Source: Maratus speciosus
Taxonomy: Eukaryota > Arthropoda > Arachnida > Araneae > Salticidae
Reading direction: 5' to 3'
Length of the DNA stretch: 64,000 nt
NCBI GenBank assembly: GCA_963932465.1
Contig: OZ010791.1
Coordinates: forward strand, 154,363,915 to 154,427,914
Of this stretch, positions 22,341-34,324 are shown piece after piece. The translations under genes were made by a program, and so were the position numbers. Below the pieces are notes generated by a model. The model did not search any database. It was not told the origin of the DNA and saw nothing but the letters and a program-made list of their open reading frames with translations. The first letter of the stretch is position 1, and every line of letters begins with the position of its first letter.

Positions 22341-23740
22341 TAAAAAAGAAAAGTGCCCAGCTAAACTGATGGCATTGAGCTCAAAGGCTTTTCGCACTAA
22401 TTGTATATTATACTCTTATTTTAAAGAATAATGCCCCTCAAAAAAATAAGTGAAGGGGGATTAACTCCCGTTCCCCCTTTATATTTAACCAATGAACCTC
22501 CAAATCTAATCAGGGAAGCTCCTTAACATAATAAACCGGTATACCAAATTAGGAAATCGAATAATTCTGCATAAAAAACCCATTTATCTGAATTAAAGGG
22601 GGTGGACTAACCCCCATTTTCCCCCTTTATCCTTAACCAATGAACCCTCAAAACTAATCAAGGAAGCTCCTTAACATAATAAATCGGTATACCAAATTTG
22701 GAGCATATCGAATAATTCTGCATGAAAAACCCATTTATCTGAATTAAGGGGGTGGTGGACTAACCCCCCTTTTCCCCCTTTATCCTTAACCAATGAACCC
22801 CCAAAACTAGTCAGGGAAGTTCCTTAACATAATAAACCGGTATACCAACTTCGGAGCAAATCGAATAATTCTGCATGAAAAACCCATTTATCTGAATTAA
22901 GGGGGGGGGGGGGACTAACCCCCCTTTTCCCCCTTTATCCTTAACAAATGAATCCCCAAAACTAATCAGGGAAGCGCCTTATCAGAACGAGACTAGAAAA
23001 AAATTTTGAAGCAAATAGGATGTTTCTATCAAGAGTTATTGCGTTACGTACGTACATACAGAACGGGCGGGCACATAAGCTCTCAGGCTTTGATAGCCTG
23101 TGAGCTAAAATAAAAAAGAAAAGTGCCCAGCTAAACTGATGGCATTGAGCTCACAGGCTATTCACACTAATTGTATATTACACTTTTATTTTAAAAATAA
23201 TTCCCCTCAAAAAAAAAAAAATAAGTGAAGGGGGATTAGCCCCCGTTCCCCCTTTATACTTAACCAATGAACCTCCAAATCTAATTAGGGAAGCTCCTTA
23301 ACATAATAAACCGGTATACCAAATTTGGAGCAAATCGAATAATTCTGCATGAAAAACCCGTTTATCTAAATTAAGAGGGGTGGACTACCCACCCACACCC
23401 CCATTTCCCCCCTTTATCCTTAACCAATGAAACCTAAAACTAATCAGGGAAGCTCCTTAATATAATAAACCGGTATTCTAAATTCGGAGCAAATCGAATA
23501 ATTCTGTATGAAAAACCCATTTATCTGAATTAAGGAGGGTGGACTAACCCTCCTTTTCCCCCTTTATCCTTAACCAATGAACCTCCAAAACTAATCAGGG
23601 AAGCGCCTTATCAGAATGAAACTAGAAAAAAAAAAATTGAAGCAAATGGGATGTTTCTATCAAGAGTTATCGCGTTACGTACGTACATACAGAACCGGCG
23701 GGCACATAAGCTCTCGGGCTTTGATAGCCTGTGAGCTAAA
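22341..23740. repeat. Higher-order tandem repeat, two units of about 770 and 630 bp
   Basis: Both units begin TAAAAAAGAAAAGTGCCCAG (22341 and 23111) and end in AGCCTGTGAGCTAAAA. Each contains nested subunits of about 150 bp (CCCCCTTTATCCTTAACCAATGA ... CATTTATCTGAATTAAGGG): four in the first unit and three in the second, which explains the length difference. The start and end of a unit carry the inverted pair AGCTCACAGGCTAT / ATAGCCTGTGAGCT, so one unit may be a foldback element that was duplicated in tandem. Confidence 0.8.
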
Positions 23741-24002
23741 AAGTATAGTTTTTTAAGTGATAAAGATTATGTAGTTAGCTATTTATTCTTGTATTCCCTG
23801 TCTTACTTGGTAAATTCTTTTTCTTCACCCCCCCCCCCCCCCCAATGACTCCATACTTAAAAAATAGCGTGGCTTGATCTGAAAATGGTGGGGTGCTGCA
23901 CTACGTTAATGAATGTTATTAAATAATATGATGACGAATTTCCTTATTTATCTTATGTTTCGGTATTTATATTTCAATTCTACCATGGTCTTGTGTCGAT
24001 TC

Positions 24003-25354
24003 CAGGGTTCGTAAATATCATGATATTTTCGAAAATATCAAAAATATCCGATATTTTGATATATACCCGATATTTTCGATATATATCCGATATTTTCAAA
24101 GCAGCCAACTTACCGCTGATAATAAATGTTTTCAAGCATAATATAGATTAGAAACTAAAATATATTGCACTTAACATGAAAACTTAATCAAAAAATATTC
24201 TAAAAATGCATTTTTCTTTATTTTCTGGGTTTTTTTTTTTTTTTTTTTCCCACTTAGAACGAAATTGAAGATGAACTAATTGAAAACAATAACTATTTGC
24301 TTTATATATTAAAAAAAAAAAAAACTATAGGATTCAGTATCAAGGTCAGGTATAAAAAAATCAGAAATTTGAAATACAAAAAAGTTCTTTTAATTGAAAA
24401 ATTTTAACATAAATGTAAGTATAAAATACCTTATTTCGTATTTTCTAACATGTTGTATTGTTTAAACTAAACTGGACCAAAACATGAGAAAAGATTCCTT
24501 TCTAATGAAACTGTATATAACTGCTCATTTAAGTTAGTCAGTTCATCTTTCAGTGGTTGTTCTGAATTAATTATGTCCCACATAATTATTAGTTGAACAT
24601 TTTAAAAGTAAAAGCTTCAAATCTAAAGCTTCAAAAATATATTTATTTTCTTTTTTGGCTAAAAAAGCCACATCCAGAAGAGACAAAAGTTCTTTATCTA
24701 CAGATTCATAGTCAATAACAATTGAAAATTTATTTCATTTACACTGAAATATTACGAATTACGACTGAAAATATCAAAAATATCTCAAACACGTTCATAT
24801 TTTGAAAATAAATATCAAATGCAGAAAATATGAAACACCTTGATATATTGAAAATAAATATAAAGTAATATGGAAATATCAAAAATCTTGATATTTTTAA
24901 AATAAATATTGGATATATATCCATTGACATATATATCAACAACTCTGGCTATATATAAAGGATTATCAAAATTACATTTTATCTTTCAATGGCTGTTCTG
25001 AATTAACTGTCTAACATAATTAATAGTTTTACATTTAAAAATAAAAGTTTCAAATATAAAGCTTGGAAATGATTTGTTTTCTTCTTTTCCTAAAAAAGTT
25101 ACTGCCAAAGGCAAAGTAAATTATCTATAGAATGATACAGTCAATAACATGTGGAAATTTCATTTACACTTGCTTTGAATGTGGTAAATATCAAATATAC
25201 AAAATTTCAAACATCTTGATATTTTGAAAATAAATATCAAGAATTTGAAAATATCGAAAATATCAAAAATCTTGATATTTTAAAAATAAATATCGGATAT
25301 ATATCAAGATATATATCATGATATATATCCATTGATATATATCAACGAACCCTG
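24003..25354. mobile_element. hAT element, 1.35 kb, with internal duplication
   Basis: The TIR is CAGGGTTCGT at both ends with an exact 8-bp TSD GTCGATTC (23995-24002 and 25355-25362). The subterminal 100 bp on each side is packed with GATATTTT / ATATATCC motifs in both orientations. The right half repeats the middle: text from about 24540 (TCTTTCAGTGGTTGTTCTGA) recurs from about 24982 with moderate divergence. No transposase is seen. Confidence 0.9.
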
Positions 25355-25362
25355 GTCGATTC

Positions 25363-26603
25363 AGTATTTTTTTTTCCCTCTTCTTTCTTGGGGCCTATTT
25401 TTTGAAAAATAAAAGTTTTTTTTTTTTTAATTTATTATATTTTTTGTGAAAAATAACATTTTCTTTTGTTTTGTTCGGAAATTACGCATTGTAAAACATA
25501 ACAAAATGAAAATAATTAATGAAGAGTATACTTTTATAGAATGAAATTTTGTGAAGAGGCCTATTTTATTAAATGGATTTTTCTGAAGGAGCCCTAAATA
25601 GGTCGCAAATTTTGCCTCGATCGACCTCTGTAGGTCAGACTTCTCACATCTGCTCACCGGTATTCAATTTTCAGAAAAAAAAGTCATATTTCCGCAAAAT
25701 TTGTATATCTTTCTCAAGTTGACATCTGTATTTTCGCTTTTGAAAATGGCCAACAATTTTTTTTTCCTGTCTTATATTAACCCAAATTAAGAAATAAAAA
25801 CTAAACAGGTTATTATCGTCTTATTATCAACTATTGCTTCAAAAAAGTATAGTTGCTCCAATTTTAAAGATTCAGAAATGAAATTTGTCTATTACTCATA
25901 TATGATTCTGTTAATCTTGTGACTTGTGAAGACATATTTTAAATATCCATTTTGCTGAATTATGTCTGTATGTATGGGAGCAATGTTTTTCCTAGCAAAA
26001 TACTCATTGTGAGTAGAATTTTAGCACTAACTGGGAAATATCAGGTAATTTTGATGTAAAGTTTTTATGACCACCTATTTATCACCACATGTGCACAATA
26101 CTAAGATGTTTTTATTGATTACAATAGATTGACATTTTAAATATAATTTCCTGGAAAAATGAGAAGGCGGGTGAAATTATTTATGTCATTTCTATGATTC
26201 CTGTTAAAATATTTTGTCGTGTGACTTTTAATGTCCACTTTTATTAAATAACGACTGCATGTATCTCAGTAATGTTGCGAAAGAAATTAATTACCTGTGA
26301 AAATTTCATTATTTTAACGCTAACCTGAAAATTTTAACGCTGACCTGAAAATATCATTGAAATATCAGGGAATTTTAACATAAGATGTTTGTGACCACTC
26401 TGTAAACAAACCTTTCCTAATTATTATTTTTTTATTTATGTGTTTTTATTTAGTGGTCAACATCAATAAGTAATTTACTTTCTTTTCATAATTGGAGTGT
26501 TTAAGCATTAAAAAAATATAATTTGGTAGGAACACTGGCCCTAGGGTGGGGGGGGGGGGAAGCGCTAGAAAAACAGCGCAACGCTAAATATATCTTGAAT
26601 AAC
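25363..26603. other. AT-rich non-coding stretch
   Basis: I see no gene, RNA or delimited mobile element here. A short unit recurs at about 26040 and 26360 (GGAAATATCAGG... / TTGAAATATCAGGGAATTTTA), indicating an old local duplication. A G-run lies at about 26549-26559. Confidence 0.4.
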
Positions 26604-26605
26604 TA

Positions 26606-27732
26606 CAGTCGAACCTCTATTTAACGAAGTCGCTAAATCCCGTAAAAAAGTTCGTTATATGGAAAATTCGTTAAATAGAGATTCACCTTTTAAAATACTT
26701 TAAATTACGTAAAACAAATTTTAAATTCATAAACATTAAATATTTTTACTAAAAGTAATTAATCACATTTTTTTTAAATAAATTATATCGATTTGTTTTA
26801 TTTATTTTACCCACCAATATCCACCATCAATTCATTTTTTCCATGTGTTTAAGTCTTTGAAATCTGCAAGATAAACAAAACATTGTCCGGGAATACACTG
26901 TATTTTCTGTTTAAAGTAAATAGTTTTACATTAAATTAACGAATTTTAATGACCTTATCGTATTTATTATTATTATAACCATACATTAACATATGAGTCC
27001 TTAAATTTACTTTCTGAAAAACTCTGTTAATTTTGTCTGAGTTTTTTCTTTTAAAAAGTCTTTTCTCCCATAATACATCTCGCATCTTTGCAATGCATCA
27101 AAAATTCCTTCATGCGTATTTTCTTCTAACTATAATCCGTGTCGGATTCTTTCAAATGATTTTAGCATTTCATCATTCGAAATTTTGTTAATTCCTGCAT
27201 CATGATCATTTCCATCATCCTCATATTCGTCTTCATCGCAATTCATTGCTGTATTATTTTTATTTTTCACACTGTTGAAAATATCCAATTCGGATAGTGT
27301 TTCCGAGGTCTCAATTTCAGAATTAAGTGAAATACTATCATCAATCAACACATCATGGTTAATTTCTTCTTTTTTTCTCATCTGTATCCACATTTTTTTT
27401 TAATTACTCTAAGGGATTATCATCTTCGTCCTCCGTACTTACCGAATTCTCACTGTTGACAAAGAAGGTCCCTGGTAAAACCAGTTGAAGGCCATTGAAC
27501 ATCATAAAATGTGTTTAAAGAAGGAATAAGTTTGAAATATCCAGAAATATTTTGAGAAATGGGGAGAAAAAAAAATTTAGATCACAAGAAAAAGTTCGTT
27601 AAATAGAGAATGCACTTCGCTATTTGGAGGTTATTTTACGAAGAAATTCGCAAAATGTTCTTGGTTCCAAGGAAAAGTTCGCAAAATAGAGAAATTCGCA
27701 AAATAGAGGTTCGTTAAATAGAGGTCCGACTG
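26606..27732 (-). mobile_element. pogo/Tigger-like element, internally deleted, 1.1 kb
   Basis: The TIR CAGTCGAACCTCTATTTAAC (left) matches CAGTCGGACCTCTATTTAAC (right, inverted) in 22 of 23 positions counting the following GAA. TA flanks both ends (26604-26605 and 27733-27734). Subterminal GTTCGTTA / TTCGCAAAATAGAG repeats are abundant. The interior retains the 3' end of a transposase on the - strand (27007-27393). The catalytic part is missing, so this is a deletion derivative. Confidence 0.88.
27007..27393 (-). pseudogene. pogo/Tigger-like transposase C-terminal fragment
   Basis: The - strand encodes a Ser/Glu/Asp-rich segment (DEDEYEDDGNDHD), then ISNDEMLKSFERIRHGL, one in-frame stop, then LEENTHEGIFDALQRCEMYY, and it ends KTQTKLTEFFRK at the terminal stop (27007-27009). 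An acidic stretch followed by an ISxxEALKAFxTIRxxLE-like helix and a short basic T-x-FF tail is typical of the C-terminus of Tigger/pogo transposases. The DNA-binding and DDE domains are absent. Family assignment is from motif memory. Confidence 0.72.
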
Positions 27733-27734
27733 TA

Positions 27735-28078
27735 TATTGAATAGACTCATTGTAGCAAATGTTTCGTTGGGCTGGGAAAATACGGCCAATAGAGTACTAT
27801 ATATTTTCCTTTGACTCATTTTCGTTTCCTTCCTATTTTACTTTTTAAATGTTCACTTATCTTATATATTTTTCTATGTGTCCATCCGTTGCTGCATCTT
27901 GTAGAACTAATGCATAAAAATGTATCACATTTTAGTCGAAATGAACGAGTTTTTTTTTCCCTGCATATACGAATTTTCTTACATAATTATTCAAATACTT
28001 ACTCTGTGTTTATTTTAGTCGAATTTATTTCTGTAATTTGTTGCAGTAATTCTCCTTTAATTTAATGCACAATGTGTG

Positions 28079-28115
<37 letters not shown>

Positions 28116-28869
28116 TTTACTTTCTATTTTTACACTAACTGTGAGTAGTCCTTTTTATTCTTAGGTTTGACACTGAGATCAAAATGATACTTTTTCCTTT
28201 GCTCCCCCCCCCCTCCCACCTCCCTCCAAAAAAAAATAAATAAAATAAAATAAATAAATAAATAATCATATTCCAGATACAAAAAGATGGGAAATATCTT
28301 GCTAATATTTTCTTTTCACTCCACTTTATTTTATTTATTTTTCAGAGTATAAATTGCTCAGGCAATTAATGAGGGAAATATCGAGAAAATTATGCATAAG
28401 TTCAAAATTTGTGCCTGGAGACATTTTTTGTAATGAGCGATAATAACTTTATTATCGTCGATTTAATAACTTAGTTGTTTAGAATATTGATATTAGTATG
28501 TGTTGTATATCTTTTGGAAGGTCATGTTTTTTTTCTTCTTTCTTTCTTTTCTTTTTTTTTTTTTTTTTTTTGTGCATTTAAATTAGAACTGTTGACAATG
28601 AGAGATTTCTTATTGCAGGGAAAAATTTCTTAACTAAGCAATAACGTGTTTTTAAGTATTTTATTATCATAATTATTATTATCAATATTATTTGGTTTAT
28701 TTTATAGTTTTTTATGTTATTTCGAATCTTAAATATTTTCTGTATTATGTAGACATATTTAAATCTTAAAATAAATTGTTCATTCACATAGCACGCCTCA
28801 ATGACAATGTATTCGGTGGATTGAATATATTTCGTTGAAAGATTTCGGTCAAAGATATATTTATGATTT
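27735..28869. other. AT-rich stretch with microsatellites
   Basis: No gene is seen. It contains a (TTA)n tract at about 28081-28114, a poly-C/A tract at 28205-28260, and a pyrimidine tract at 28530-28570. Open frames are low-complexity. Confidence 0.45.
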
Positions 28870-28877
28870 CTGTTTAT

Positions 28878-29242
28878 CAGAGGCCTTTCTAAGGGGGAGG
28901 GGGGAGCCTCCCCCCCCCCCAAAAAAAAAAAAAAAAAAACAAAACAAAACAAAAAAAAACGTTTGTGAATGCTGTTACACTTTGCAAGTTTACAAACTTA
29001 GTTGGCAAATTTGTTTAAAACTTTAATAAAAACTATAATACACTTTCTATATCTGATAGACTTGACGAAAATTACAAATCAAATTGGAAATATTATTGAA
29101 CTTTTTACAAATAAGAACTATATTATATTTTCTAATTGCGGTAACTTGGCAAAATTTTAAAACTAGTTGGCAAATACTGAAATTTGACTCGGCAATTTAA
29201 GGTTCTCTTCCCCCCGAATAAAAAGTCTTAGCGGTGGCCCTG
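28878..29242. mobile_element. hAT MITE, 365 bp
   Basis: The ends CAGAGGCCTTTCTAAG and, inverted, CAGGGCCACCGCTAAG are imperfect (CAGRGSC, then CTAAG). They lie between an exact 8-bp TSD CTGTTTAT (28870-28877 and 29243-29250). A G/C tract and an A-rich tract follow the left end. It is non-coding. Confidence 0.85.
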
Positions 29243-29250
29243 CTGTTTAT

Positions 29251-30947
29251 CTCTTCTTCGTCTCGCTTTTAATCTTGAAAATTCGAAAAAATGGTTGTGA
29301 AGCAATTTTTTGAATTGCAAAATATACACAACTCCATAATAATAATTAAAAAAAGAGAGATACTCGAATGAAGGCGCTCCTGTTTATCAGTTATATATAT
29401 ATATAATATGAAATCATAAGTATTGTCGAAAAGTTCGATAACGATCTATATAAAAAGTGAAGATCAAAGAGAAAGAAACTTTTATTAGCGGTTTCCAATC
29501 TTCCTCTTCACTAATGCTTTGAAATCCGCTATGTCCACCAGGCTGTGCAGATTTCGGAGAGTGTACTATTTAAGTATTAAAGAGTTTCTCCAAAAGGTGG
29601 AATTCCATCTTTTTGAAAGCAGTTTTGAACATTCTCTGAGTTGTTCAAAAATTCAAAGAAAATATTGGAAGCATTTAAGAGAGGGGTTAGGAGGCCTGAG
29701 AAATTTAATCCTACCCACTCAAACCCTTGGAATTTGTTTCTGAACTGCTATCTAGAAAAGCTATCAAATCAAAGGTCTGTTTATGTTGTGAAAATCTGAA
29801 AATCATGTAAATGAAATTGTTTAAAGTGTCTCTACAAAGTGATTTTTTTTTCTCAAAAATGAAAAGAATTTTCATAACGTTCTTTTTGGAATAGAATATT
29901 TCGTCTTGGGCATGAAAGAGTTCCTCCTCTACTTTTTAATGCAATTTTGGACATTCTGTAGATTGATGCAAAGATTTATAAACTACTTTTGCGAAATTTT
30001 GGCGATATATTTTTCAGATGTATTTCTGGAACAATGATCACTTTGACGTTAATATATATAGTTTTTTTTTTTTTCTTTTTTCTCAGGAAGGTGGGGAAAA
30101 CCTTAAACAGCTAAGCCATCCAGAATAATATTTATATTGAAAAATTAATCATTGTATTTGACAAAAATGACTTGAGAAAAACATTGTGGAAATTATATAA
30201 TTTCCACGCAATACAGTAAAAAGTTTCATTTAGTAAATTAAAATATTATGCATGGTGTTGTTTCTTTTTTTCCTTTTCTTCCTCCTTTCTGGAAACATTT
30301 CTTACCTACGTTATATAAAACTTCATGCGTTCTGTATGTATAATCAAATACTTTGGGTATACAGTGTAATTCCTAGACCAATTCCTAAGGAAACCAATAG
30401 CAGACTTTTACATCGAGAATTTATTTCATCTAGTAATGAGTAAATAATCTTGGAGGTAATAAGTGCTAGGTCTTGGATGAGATATTTTAAAACTTGTATA
30501 AACTAAAATTTACCTTTATTTCAAATTAAAGGATTGTATAGCGGCATAACAAAATCTTCCTGATTGAAATCATCAAACAATGCAACTGCCAAAAATTTTA
30601 ACCATTCCTATAGCAATTATCTTGGGCTATGAAAAGGTTAAAAGTTTTTTTTTTAATTAAAATAAATGTATACTTAAATGAAAGGCACTGTTAATAAATT
30701 TATTAAGTATCAAGTGCAAGAAAAAACACAAACTAATGCCAGAGTGTTTTTCTGAGTTGTACTAATTACGCTATAATTACCAATTCAGTGAGTTGTTATC
30801 AATTTCATTAAATTAATTGCACTTTATTTTTATTTCTTTTATTTAATGTATCTTCTTCCCCTTTGATGCTAGTTATTTTAATTATTGAAACTTTTTAAAA
30901 ATGTGCTTTGCTTCTGTGTCTAATTGCTACTTATTTACATTTTGCAG
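29251..30947. other. AT-rich non-coding stretch before the first recognised exon
   Basis: No gene or delimited element is seen. If the kinase gene starts upstream, as its missing N-terminal exons imply, this is intron. The last bases (about 30925-30947) form a normal acceptor: a T-rich tract ending TTTTGCAG. Confidence 0.5.
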
Positions 30948-30992
30948 GATGAAGAGGAAGAAATAAAATTAGAAATAAATGTTTTAAAAAAG
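30948..30992 (+). CDS. msn: Misshapen/MAP4K4-type kinase, helix-C exon
   Basis: The exon encodes DEEEEIKLEINVLKK (15 codons, phase 0 at both ends) between acceptor TTTGCAG and donor GTAATA. The segment is the start of helix C in germinal-centre-kinase family members; vertebrate TNIK reads nearly the same, and the IKLEINVLKK form is the arthropod one. The kinase acts upstream of JNK signalling and in cytoskeletal control in the characterised fly and mammalian members. The preceding exon, which should hold the glycine-rich loop and the ATP-anchoring lysine, was not found in the 30.9 kb to the left. It may lie beyond the window or have escaped my reading. The following intron is 9.9 kb and full of transposons. 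Confidence 0.93.
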
Positions 30993-32377
30993 GTAATATT
31001 AATATTTTTAAAATTTTGTTTTGTTCTATTGTTTATTGCAAAAAATATTTTGCTATTTACTCAATGTAGTGTTCATTTAATGTTTTTTACACATGCATTT
31101 TTGCATTGTGAATGTTAGAAGAAGAAAAAAAGAAAAGTATTACCTAAATTGCTAGTTAAATTGAAAATCTTATATACTATATATCTACTTTGAATAATTT
31201 TAATTTCTTTATGAAACTTGTTTGTTGAAATTTTGGTTTTATGTAATTTGATCTGAATAACTTTACATAAATGTTTAAGAATATTTTTTAAATGGTTTTA
31301 AATATAGTGGAATAATTATTTTATTTTGGAATACCTTTTTAATAATAGATATTTAAAATTAATATATATATATGGGGACGTCCACTGTTACTCTTGTGAC
31401 CCTTCGAGCGGTTTTTTTACAAATATTTCCAATTATTTTATTGTAAAATATAATTAAGATAAAAAAAAGATATAATCAGTGAAATACTACTGTGCTCCAC
31501 TCATTTAATATATATCTAATTTGAAATAAAAAGCATTTTGCTTGTCTATATAATAAATCAAAATTTTGTTACTCTTGTGACACTCTGGTCACAAGAGTAA
31601 CAAAATTTTGATTTAATATATAAACAAATAAAATACTTTTTGTTCCCAATTAGATATATATTACGAGAGTGGAACACAGTGATATTTAATTAGTTATATC
31701 AATTTCTATCTTAAATATATTTTATAATGAAATAATTGCAAGTATTTATGAAAAATTGCTCTAATTGGCACAAGATTAATGAATGGACGTTCCCATATAT
31801 ATATATACAGAAAAATATTTTTTTTTAATTAACTCATTTGTGTTATTTTGTATTAGCAAAAAATTGTAAATTAAATAATTTAAAAAATGTACAAATAACA
31901 CTTTCAGCCTACATAATAATAATTTCTCCAGCTCTCCCTTTAATCAGAAAGCATACATTTATTTATATGTGAAAATTGAACGTTGTCTTTCTAAATGTCC
32001 TCACGGAACTTTTAAAGTATCGGTATTTTATTAAGTTTCTTTTTTAATGTCCTCTGAAAATAATTTGTTTCTTTATGTTTGGGTTAAAATTATTTAATAG
32101 ATAGGGAAACCAACATGAAGTAAAGCATAGTTGAAATAAATTTAGTTTTCCACCATTTCAAGACTTTATACAGAGAAAAATTTAAAAACAGCAGTGGTAT
32201 GTTGCTATTTTCATTTATTTTTTTCATCTTGCATTAAAGTAGGGTCTTCTTTCTTATGAAACCTCCAAATAGCTCTCCTTCAAATGTTAAATTTATTCTG
32301 AGTGATCATGCATTTATTTATGTAGATTTTTACCTGATATGCATTCATTATAGGACTAAATTTTTTGTATTGCTCTT
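30993..32377. other. Intron 5' part
   Basis: Apart from the 31371-31797 palindrome, this stretch is AT-rich and I see no gene or delimited element in it. Confidence 0.5.
31371..31797. mobile_element. Foldback MITE, 427 bp palindrome
   Basis: The ends TATGGGGACGTCCA and, inverted, TATGGGAACGTCCA lie in AT repeats, so a TA target is plausible but unprovable. The whole element is palindromic. At its centre (about 31552-31611) is a near-perfect stem of about 27 bp built on TTTTGTTACTCTTGTGAC. The outer arms are more diverged. It lies in the kinase intron 30993-40927. Confidence 0.8.
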
Positions 32378-32413
32378 GTGCCTGTCAAGGGCAGATCTGG
32401 AGAGTCCTCAAGG

Positions 32414-33186
32414 CAGGGTTGTAGTGGGTAGCTGCCCGGGTACCTGCCTAGCTGCCCGCCTGGGCTGGGTTTTTTATGAAAAACCCAGGTAAAAAACTCG
32501 GGTTTTTAAAAATATATTTCTGGAAAAGGACAGATGATGTATTTGTTAACAGTTTATGGTTATTTTGTTTTATTTATTTTCACTTCTTTTAATCTTAGAA
32601 AATATATTTGTACTAATTTACTTTTATATTGGAAAACACAAAATTGATAGCTTTGCAATTTAAAATTTGATTGTTATTTAAATTAAAGGGATCATATCTA
32701 TATATGTATTTTAAGAACAGAGAAAAATAGTGAGATCGTTATTAAGACTATGTAGTCATTCCCATCTATTAGACTATGAAGTGTTCACAATGATTGGATT
32801 TGAGATCAGGATTGCCACTTATTTTGGCAATCAAATTCCTTGTGCTTTCCTGAACAAAAAATTAAATTTTACCAGAGTAATTCCTCTGAGAATTTTCAAA
32901 ATTTCAACGGTTAAATTTTGCAAAGTACCAAAGTTTAGTAAAATTCCTTGTTTTTAATATTCATTTTTAAATTCCCTCAGATTTTCTAGTTTTCCTTATA
33001 CAGTGGCAACTGTGAAGATTATTATTTGTGAGGAAGGTGGAATCATCGTCCACATTTTGGCATTTTAATTTAATTTACCTGGGGAAAATTGCCCATTTAA
33101 CCCGGGTTTTTTAATAAAACCCACCCAGACTGGTTTTTTTCTAAAAAAAAAAAAAAAAAAAAAAACCCGGGTTTTTTACAACCCTG
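32414..33186. mobile_element. hAT MITE, 773 bp
   Basis: The TIR is CAGGGTTGTA at both ends; the 8-bp TSD is CCTCAAGG / CCTCAAGC (32406-32413 and 33187-33194, one mismatch). The ends are rich in AAAACCC / GGGTTTTTT motifs in both orientations. It sits just inside the left end of the composite hAT 32386-38258. Confidence 0.88.
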
Positions 33187-33234
33187 CCTCAAGCGGTGGG
33201 CGATTTTAGAAGTTTGGAAACTCCAATCTGATGC

Positions 33235-33500
33235 GCGGGTTGGGGCTAATTTTTTCACTGCCGGTCGTGTTACTTTTTGCTGCGGATCGGGTTTGGGTCC
33301 AGTTGACTTCTATTTTTTGCTGCTGGTCGGGTTAACTTGTACTTTTCTGCTGTGGGTCGCGTTTGAGTCTGGTTCACTTCTACTTTTTGCTGCTGGTCGG
33401 GTTAACTTATACTGTTTTGCTGTGGGTCAGGTTTGGGCCCGGTTGATTTCTACTTTTCTGCTGCGGGCCGGGTTGACTTCTACTTTTTAGCTGCACCTAG
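33235..33500 (+). repeat. G/C-rich tandem repeat, about 68-bp period
   Basis: About four units of text like TTTTTGCTGCTGGTCGGGTT and GACTTCTAC run in tandem. The 65-codon frame across it simply translates the repeat and is not a gene. Related text appears inverted at 38010-38190, so it is a subterminal part of the composite hAT. Confidence 0.75.
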
Positions 33501-34077
33501 CGTGTTGTGTTTGGGGAAGATCGACATACATTATTTCGGGTTTGGGCCAGTTCGGATTGGGTTTTTCACTCTTGTGAGAAGAGTTCTGATTGACCCGATT
33601 TTTGTAAAGAAAGTCTAACTATTTTTGAAGGTAAAAACTATATACTGTAAAAGCTCCATAACAGACACGCCCAAATAATTATGTAGGAATACTAATCTTC
33701 AGTATTATGTAAAAAATACTAATTTGGTATAAGACTGCTTGTCTCTTTATATGTAAGATCAGTTGTAATTCAGTAAAGAATGCTTTGAAATTTATTTAAA
33801 AACATACCGGATGTCCTAAAATGGACTGACTGATTTTAAAATTCAATAACTTGCAAATTATGACAGCAATTTAAAAAAAAAAAAAAATCTTGCAGGAGGG
33901 TTATGTAAGATATCAGGAGATTTTTTACTGCGATTCTTGATTTTGCTTTACAATAGCAGCGATAGATGGCGCTACAAACAAAAGTCGTTAATTCGAGGCC
34001 AGATTTCTGCCCTACCTCCTCCGGAAATCGATTTTACTTCTATTGCTTCCAGCGACATATATCGTTGCTATTTTAAA

Positions 34078-34115
<38 letters not shown>

Positions 34116-34324
34116 ACATTTAAAGCAAATTTTCTGAAAGGTTACAGCAGATGGGGGGGGGGGGGGGATTCCCTCCTGGCACTAATTACTTTTGTTGCAG
34201 GTCTGGGTTAGCTGTTTTCGATTCGGATCGATTTCAGGCTGAGTGTAGATTCCTGCAAGCTGGGCTTGGGTTAACTTTTTCAAAGTTAGATTCATTTCAG
34301 GTTAAAAACTATACCTATAATAAT

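Noticed and set aside
28578..28952. 124-codon frame on the - strand
   Set aside because: It starts in a poly-G/T tract of a hAT MITE and continues in Ile/Asn-rich AT sequence; this is low complexity.
33293..33618. Open frames of 61-65 codons rich in Leu/Phe/Gly
   Set aside because: They read through a 68-bp tandem repeat and show internal repetition only.
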